Positions 60,636 through 64,000 of a stretch of DNA of 64,000 nt are shown here, piece after piece. Origin of the DNA: Nocardiopsis ganjiahuensis DSM 45031 (GTDB taxonomy: Bacteria > Actinomycetota > Actinomycetes > Streptosporangiales > Streptosporangiaceae); contig NZ_ANBA01000020.1 in assembly GCF_000341085.1 (NCBI RefSeq), positions 124,001 through 188,000 on the forward strand, given 5' to 3'. The notes beneath the pieces are model-generated. The model searched no databases. It was not told the DNA's origin and saw only the letters and a program-made list of their open reading frames with translations. Both the position numbers and the translations under genes were made by a program. Numbering within the stretch: the stretch's first letter is position 1; each line of letters starts with the position of its first letter.

Positions 60636-62337
60636 GGGAGCGCACCCGGAGTTCGGTGAAACGGGCGCTGTTGCGTTCCGGGGACAGCAGGCTGCCGATG
60701 ACCGCGCAGGCGAACCCGATGGGAACCGCGACCAGGGCCGGGTTCTCCATGGGGAAGAACTGGATGTCGATCCGGGCCGGCAGCATGGACAGGTTCTCTC
60801 CGGTGACCGGGTCGGTCCTGCCCGACATCACCGGGGAGAACAGCATCAGCAGCAGGGTCGCGGACAACCCGCCGTAGATCCCCCACTCCACGCCCTTGGT
60901 GTTGAAGCGGCGCCAGAACATGGTGAGGACGATGACGGGCAGGTTGGCGGCGGCCGCGATGGCGAAGGCCAGCCCCACCAGGAAGGCGACGTTCTGCCCC
61001 TGGGCCTGCACCGCCAGGACGATGGAGACCGCGCCGATCACACAGGCGGAGAAGCGGGCCACGCTCACCTCCTGGGACTCGCGCGGGCGCCCCCACATGA
61101 GGATGTGGCCGAACAGGTCGTGCGCGATCGAGGAGGACGAGGCCAGGGTGAGGCTGGCGATGACCGCGAGGATGGTGGCCAGCGCCACCGCGGAGATCAG
61201 CGCGAGCAGCACGGCGGCGCCCACCGGGCCGGCGGTCAGCCGCCCCAGCTCCTCGGCGAGCAGGGGGACCGCGGAGTTGCCCGAGGGGTCCAGGGACATG
61301 ATGCGCTCGGACCCCACGAGGGCGGCGGCGCCGAACCCCAGGGCGAGGGTCATGAGGTAGAAGGCGCCGACCATGACGATGGTGCGGTTGACCGAGGAGC
61401 GGGCGGCCCGGCCGTCGGTCACCGTGTAGAAGCGGATGAGGATGTGCGGCAGGGCGACCGTGCCCAGGACCAGCGCCAGACCCAGGCTGATCAGGTCCAT
61501 CTTGTTGAAGAAGGTCTGTGTCGCGTCCCCGGGCACCTCGACGCCCAGGCGCAGTCCGGGTTCGAGGAAGGCCTGTCCGCGTCCGCTGGCCTCGGCCGCA
61601 CCGCTGAGCAGGGCTCGCGGGTCGAAGGAGAACAGGGCCAGCACCATGGCGGTGAGCAGTCCGGTGGCGGTGAGCAGCACCACGGCCTTGATGATCTGCA
61701 GCCAGGTGGCCGCCTTCATCCCGCCGTACATGACGTAGACGATCATCAGCACGCCCACCAGGACGATGGCGCCGGTGCGGGCCTGGTCCGCGCTCAGCCC
61801 CAGGAAGGTCCCGCCGTCGTGCAGGCCGAGCAGCACCGCGACCAGGGCGCCAGCCCCCACCATCTGCGCCACCAGGTAGAACACGCACACGGTGACCGTG
61901 GAGACGGTGCAGGCCAGCCGGACGCGCATCCTGCGCATGCGGAAGGCCGGCAGGTCGGCCATGGTGAAGCGGCCGGTGTTACGCATCAGCTGGGCCATCG
62001 GCAGCACCAGCAGCCAGGCCACCAGGAAGCCGATCGAGTACAGGAAGCCGTCGTAGCCCTGGAGGGCGATCATCCCGGCGATGCCGAGGAAGGAGGCGGC
62101 GGACAGGTAGTCGCCGGTGAGCGCGAGCCCGTTCTGGGTGCTGGAGAAGCCGCGGCCGCCCGCGTAGAAGTCGACGGCGCCCTTGGTGGTGCGCCGGGCG
62201 CGGATGGTGATGGCCAGGGTGACCAGGACGAACAGCGCGCACAGGCCGATGGTCCAGGCGTGCGCGACCCCGAACTGGCCGCCGAGCGCACTGCCCAGGC
62301 CCGCCGCGCTGCCCTGGTGGAGGGTGGCGGTGCCCAT
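60607..62337 (-). CDS. Sodium/solute symporter, acetate permease ActP-like
   Basis: A 576-residue SSS-family transporter with about 13 helices. DFYAGGRGFSSTQNGLALTGDYLSAASFLGIAG, RNTGRFTMADLPAFR, MYGGMKAATWLQIIKAV and HILIRFYTVTDGRAAR are characteristic of ActP (cation/acetate symporter). Preceded by a DUF485 gene in TGATG overlap, the typical yjcH-actP arrangement. Probably takes up acetate or another short carboxylate. Confidence 0.9.
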   Translation of the reverse strand: MGTATLHQGSAAGLGSALGGQFGVAHAWTIGLCALFVLVTLAITIRARRTTKGAVDFYAGGRGFSSTQNGLALTGDYLSAASFLGIAGMIALQGYDGFLYSIGFLVAWLLVLPMAQLMRNTGRFTMADLPAFRMRRMRVRLACTVSTVTVCVFYLVAQMVGAGALVAVLLGLHDGGTFLGLSADQARTGAIVLVGVLMIVYVMYGGMKAATWLQIIKAVVLLTATGLLTAMVLALFSFDPRALLSGAAEASGRGQAFLEPGLRLGVEVPGDATQTFFNKMDLISLGLALVLGTVALPHILIRFYTVTDGRAARSSVNRTIVMVGAFYLMTLALGFGAAALVGSERIMSLDPSGNSAVPLLAEELGRLTAGPVGAAVLLALISAVALATILAVIASLTLASSSSIAHDLFGHILMWGRPRESQEVSVARFSACVIGAVSIVLAVQAQGQNVAFLVGLAFAIAAAANLPVIVLTMFWRRFNTKGVEWGIYGGLSATLLLMLFSPVMSGRTDPVTGENLSMLPARIDIQFFPMENPALVAVPIGFACAVIGSLLSPERNSARFTELRVRSLTGWGADRD

Positions 62338-62669
62338 CAGCCGACCACCCGTCCGTCGGCCGTGTCCTCGGCCCGGGCGTGGTCGCGGATCTCCTCGGCC
62401 AGCGGGTCGATGGAACGGACGGAGAAACGACCGAACGCCCAGGCGAGCACGAAGGTGAGCAGGAACTGCCCGACCCCCATCACCAGGGCCACGTTGACGG
62501 AGTCGACGATCTGCACGCTCATGAAATCGCGCGCGTAGGCGGAAAGAAGAAGATAGGAGAGGTAACTGAACAAGAAGGTGCCGACCAGCGCACCCGCTTG
62601 AAGTGCGAACCTCCTACGGAGTTTCACAAAACGCGGGTCGACGGACATGCGTTCACAGGCGTGCGCCAT
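62337..62669 (-). CDS. DUF485 membrane protein (YjcH-like)
   Basis: A 110-residue protein with two hydrophobic segments (ALVGTFLFSYLSYLLLSAYA and NVALVMGVGQFLLTFVLAWAF) and the DUF485 start DPRFVKLRRRF. It accompanies ActP-type symporters. The ATG is chosen for its GGAGG ribosome binding site five bases upstream; an ATG seven codons later has none. Translationally coupled to the symporter gene. Confidence 0.85.
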   Translation of the reverse strand: MAHACERMSVDPRFVKLRRRFALQAGALVGTFLFSYLSYLLLSAYARDFMSVQIVDSVNVALVMGVGQFLLTFVLAWAFGRFSVRSIDPLAEEIRDHARAEDTADGRVVG

Positions 62670-63249
62670 ATCCGCCTCCGCCCGGACGCGGGCCGCTCTC
62701 CCGCCCCCGGCCCGGAACGGTTCCCCGGCACCGTCACCACGCCTTCTGGACGTGCCTTCCATGTACTCGACCACGGCCATCCCCCCGAACACGGAAAATC
62801 CTCCCCGCGCACGCGGGGCCCTTGTGCCTGTCGCCGAATCCGCTCCCCAACGGACCACGGCCTTTCCCTCGGCGCGCGCCGGCAAGGGCGCGTCGGCCGG
62901 TTTCCCGGGACGGCTCGTCCCCTCGTCGGACGCTCTCCCATCCCGGGGTGGCCATCACACTAACGACACACCCCGCACCGTGTTCACCAAATTCACAAAT
63001 CGGCTGGAACAAATACGGGCACCGAGAACAGGAAAAGGGACAGAAGGCGTTTCCGGGGCGCGGCCCGGGCCGAACAGCGGCCACTGCAGCGACCGGGATC
63101 ACAGCACCCGACCCGAACGGACCACCTGGTCATCAGGCCACACGCGGCACAGGACGGCGCAGCGACCCCTCCGACTTCGCTAGGCTTCGGGGCGACCCCG
63201 CCCCATCACGGAAACCGGGCTCATCACCCGTTTCCGCGTTCGTACACGT
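62670..63249. other. Intergenic region between DUF485 and the Lsr2-like gene
   Basis: About 580 bases. A more AT-rich stretch at 62960-63030 probably holds the promoter of the DUF485-symporter operon (GTTAGTGT on the minus strand near 62960). The reading frames present have poor codon use and no ribosome binding sites, and I see nothing else supportable. Confidence 0.4.
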
Positions 63250-63251
63250 GT

Positions 63252-63257
63252 ATGATT
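63252..63257 (+). promoter_or_regulatory. -10 element of the Lsr2-like gene
   Basis: TATGAT occurs at about 63250-63256 within GTGTATGATTACGG, some 50 bases before the GTG start; it is close to the housekeeping -10 consensus. The exact phase of the hexamer is approximate. Confidence 0.4.
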
Positions 63258-63302
63258 ACGGGGTCCGCACAGTTCACGCGATACCGAAGGGAAATCCCCG
63301 CC

Positions 63303-63578
63303 GTGGTCACCGAGGTCTTCACGCGCAAGTACTGCGATCCCCACGCCGTCCGCGAGGAGAAGGTCGAGGCGACTGAGGTCATTCAGTTCGCCTGGGAGGG
63401 CGCTGTCCGCGAGGTCGACGCCTGCGAGGAGTGCTTCAAGGAGCACGAGACCCGCTACGAACCCCTCGTCGACTACTCGCGTCCGGTGAAGAAGCGCCGC
63501 GTCACCAAGAAGACCGCGTCCGCTGCCACCGACAAGTCCGAGAGCTCCGACTCCGACGCGGACAGCGACGACAACTAG
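63303..63578 (+). CDS. Small Lsr2-like protein with Cys/His zinc-ribbon ligands
   Basis: A 91-residue protein. VEATEVIQFAWEGAVREVDAC and the following helix and YEPLVDYSR resemble the N-terminal dimerisation domain of Lsr2 nucleoid proteins. Here it is flanked by YCDPH (C11, H14) and CEEC (C41, C44), a possible zinc site. The C-terminus is a Lys/Arg patch (RPVKKRRVTKK) and then an acidic Ser/Asp tail. Possibly a nucleoid-associated or RNA-binding protein. GAAGGGA lies upstream of the GTG. The TAG stop coincides with the left end of an inserted MITE, so the native C-terminus may have been changed. Confidence 0.6.
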   Translation: MVTEVFTRKYCDPHAVREEKVEATEVIQFAWEGAVREVDACEECFKEHETRYEPLVDYSRPVKKRRVTKKTASAATDKSESSDSDADSDDN

Positions 63579-63764
63579 GGCCTGTTTTTCTGGATGCTTT
63601 CGCTCGTGTCGGCGGAGCCGACATCGAGCGAGCGGCCGTCCAGGCAATCTCTCGCAAGACGATGAGCGAGGTCAGCCTGGGTTTGGCTGTCCGAGTGACA
63701 TCGGCGCAGCGAGAGGCCGCCTGGTGGCCGCGAGCGCGGAATGATCCAAAAAACAGGGCCTAGG
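63577..63764. mobile_element. MITE-like element with IS5/IS427-type terminal repeats
   Basis: About 185 bases bounded by near-identical terminal inverted repeats: left AGGGCCTGTTTTTCTGGAT, right (reverse complement) AGGCCCTGTTTTTTGGAT. The outer bases read CTAG at both sides, compatible with a TA or CTAG target duplication. The two arms are complementary further inward (CGGCC, CCAGGC and CTCTCGC recur in the same order), the left arm carrying about 24 extra bases, so the whole element could fold into a long hairpin. It has no transposase. The terminal sequence resembles actinobacterial IS5/IS427-group ends from memory. Confidence 0.7.
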
Positions 63765-63818
63765 TAGTCCGCACGGACCCACGGGACCGTGCGAGAGCGG
63801 CCTCATCGCGTCAACCGC

Positions 63819-63864
63819 GAAACGGGGGTCGGCGGCACCCCCGGTGGCCGCCGACCCCCGTTTC
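63819..63864. terminator. Strong bidirectional terminator
   Basis: A perfect 18-bp stem, GAAACGGGGGTCGGCGGC with GCCGCCGACCCCCGTTTC, and a 10-base loop, between the Lsr2-like gene/MITE and the convergent aldehyde dehydrogenase gene. Confidence 0.85.
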
Positions 63865-63902
63865 CGTGTCCGCCGCCCGGGGCCGGGGCGGACACCGGGC
63901 AC

Positions 63903-64000
63903 CTACGGGGTGCGGAAGAGCTTGCGGTTGACGAACTCCGCCATGCCGTACTCCCCCAGCTCCCTGCCCACACCGGACGCCTTCACCCCGCCGAACGGCA
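63903..64000 (-). CDS. Aldehyde dehydrogenase family protein, C-terminal end
   Basis: Only the last 32 residues are in the window, the rest lying beyond the right edge. They read PFGGVKASGVGRELGEYGMA and then EFVNRKLFRTP, the conserved C-terminal end of NAD(P)-dependent aldehyde dehydrogenases, closest in feel to the succinate-semialdehyde dehydrogenase group. The stop codon is TAG. The exact substrate class cannot be judged from this fragment. Confidence 0.85.
   Translation of the reverse strand, partial: PFGGVKASGVGRELGEYGMAEFVNRKLFRTP

Noticed and set aside
62734..63102. Possible gene in the intergenic region before the Lsr2-like gene
   Set aside because: Open frames exist on both strands, but none has a ribosome binding site, actinobacterial codon bias or recognisable features.
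1..64000. tRNA or rRNA genes
   Set aside because: No cloverleaf with a GTTCGAATC-type T-loop in the right setting, and no rRNA-like sequence, was seen on either strand.

Overview
The window is very GC-rich, its genes often start with GTG, and many start codons lie 6-8 bases after a -10-like hexamer, so the transcripts look leaderless. Together with a SUF operon led by SufR, the ctaA / ctaB-tkt-tal-zwf-opcA-pgl arrangement and meso-DAP-type MurE, this points to an actinobacterium. A Nocardiopsis-like (Streptosporangiales) chromosome is my best guess, from general resemblance only.

Layout. 0-1.5 kb: 5' part of sufB and sufR with a regulatory region. 1.8-11.8 kb: housekeeping and transport genes (ABC exporter, inositol-phosphatase family enzyme, MFS and EamA transporters, a membrane-anchored ricin-B protein, a tiny secreted peptide, heme A synthase, a PrsW-type protease). 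11.8-24.9 kb: a minus-strand cluster of five large genes (DUF4132-like, a 1692-aa protein, a MoxR AAA ATPase, a DUF5682-VWA fusion, a SWIM protein), the actinobacterial counterpart of E. coli yehI/L/M/P/Q. 25-33.4 kb: ctaB facing the pentose-phosphate genes tkt, tal, zwf, opcA, pgl. 33.6-41 kb: an orphan MurE, a DUF6069-like protein with a divergent AraC regulator, a membrane protein and two S33-family exported peptidases. 41-45.3 kb: a CARF-nuclease-CARF protein with a small NLTPH protein, divergent from a Cys-rich unknown. 45.3-47.8 kb: an XRE/MmyB regulator divergent from an MFS exporter. 47.8-58.7 kb: a type III-D-like CRISPR-Cas effector locus (TIGR03986 RAMP, Csx19, double RAMP, Csx10, Cas7-like RAMP, HD-less Cas10, a 62-aa ORF, Cas6). 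58.8-62.7 kb: DUF1697, a coiled-coil protein, an acetate/solute symporter with DUF485. 63.2-64 kb: a small Lsr2-like zinc-ribbon protein with a MITE at its stop codon, a strong terminator, and the 3' end of an aldehyde dehydrogenase.

The most interesting observation is a directional sequence motif (core GTCCGAGAG, mostly TGTCCGAGAGrG) found 45-115 bp upstream of the start codons of cas10, cas6 (two tandem copies), the 62-aa ORF, and the NLTPH-CARF operon. These are all the transcription units that would belong to one type III immune system, though the CARF operon is separated from the cas genes by about 4 kb of unrelated genes. The motif always reads in the direction of the downstream gene. 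It suggests that Cas10 (cyclase motif present, HD nuclease absent) and the CARF nuclease form one co-regulated cyclic-oligoadenylate defence system, with two small unknown proteins as possible members. No CRISPR array and no cas1/cas2 are present in the window.
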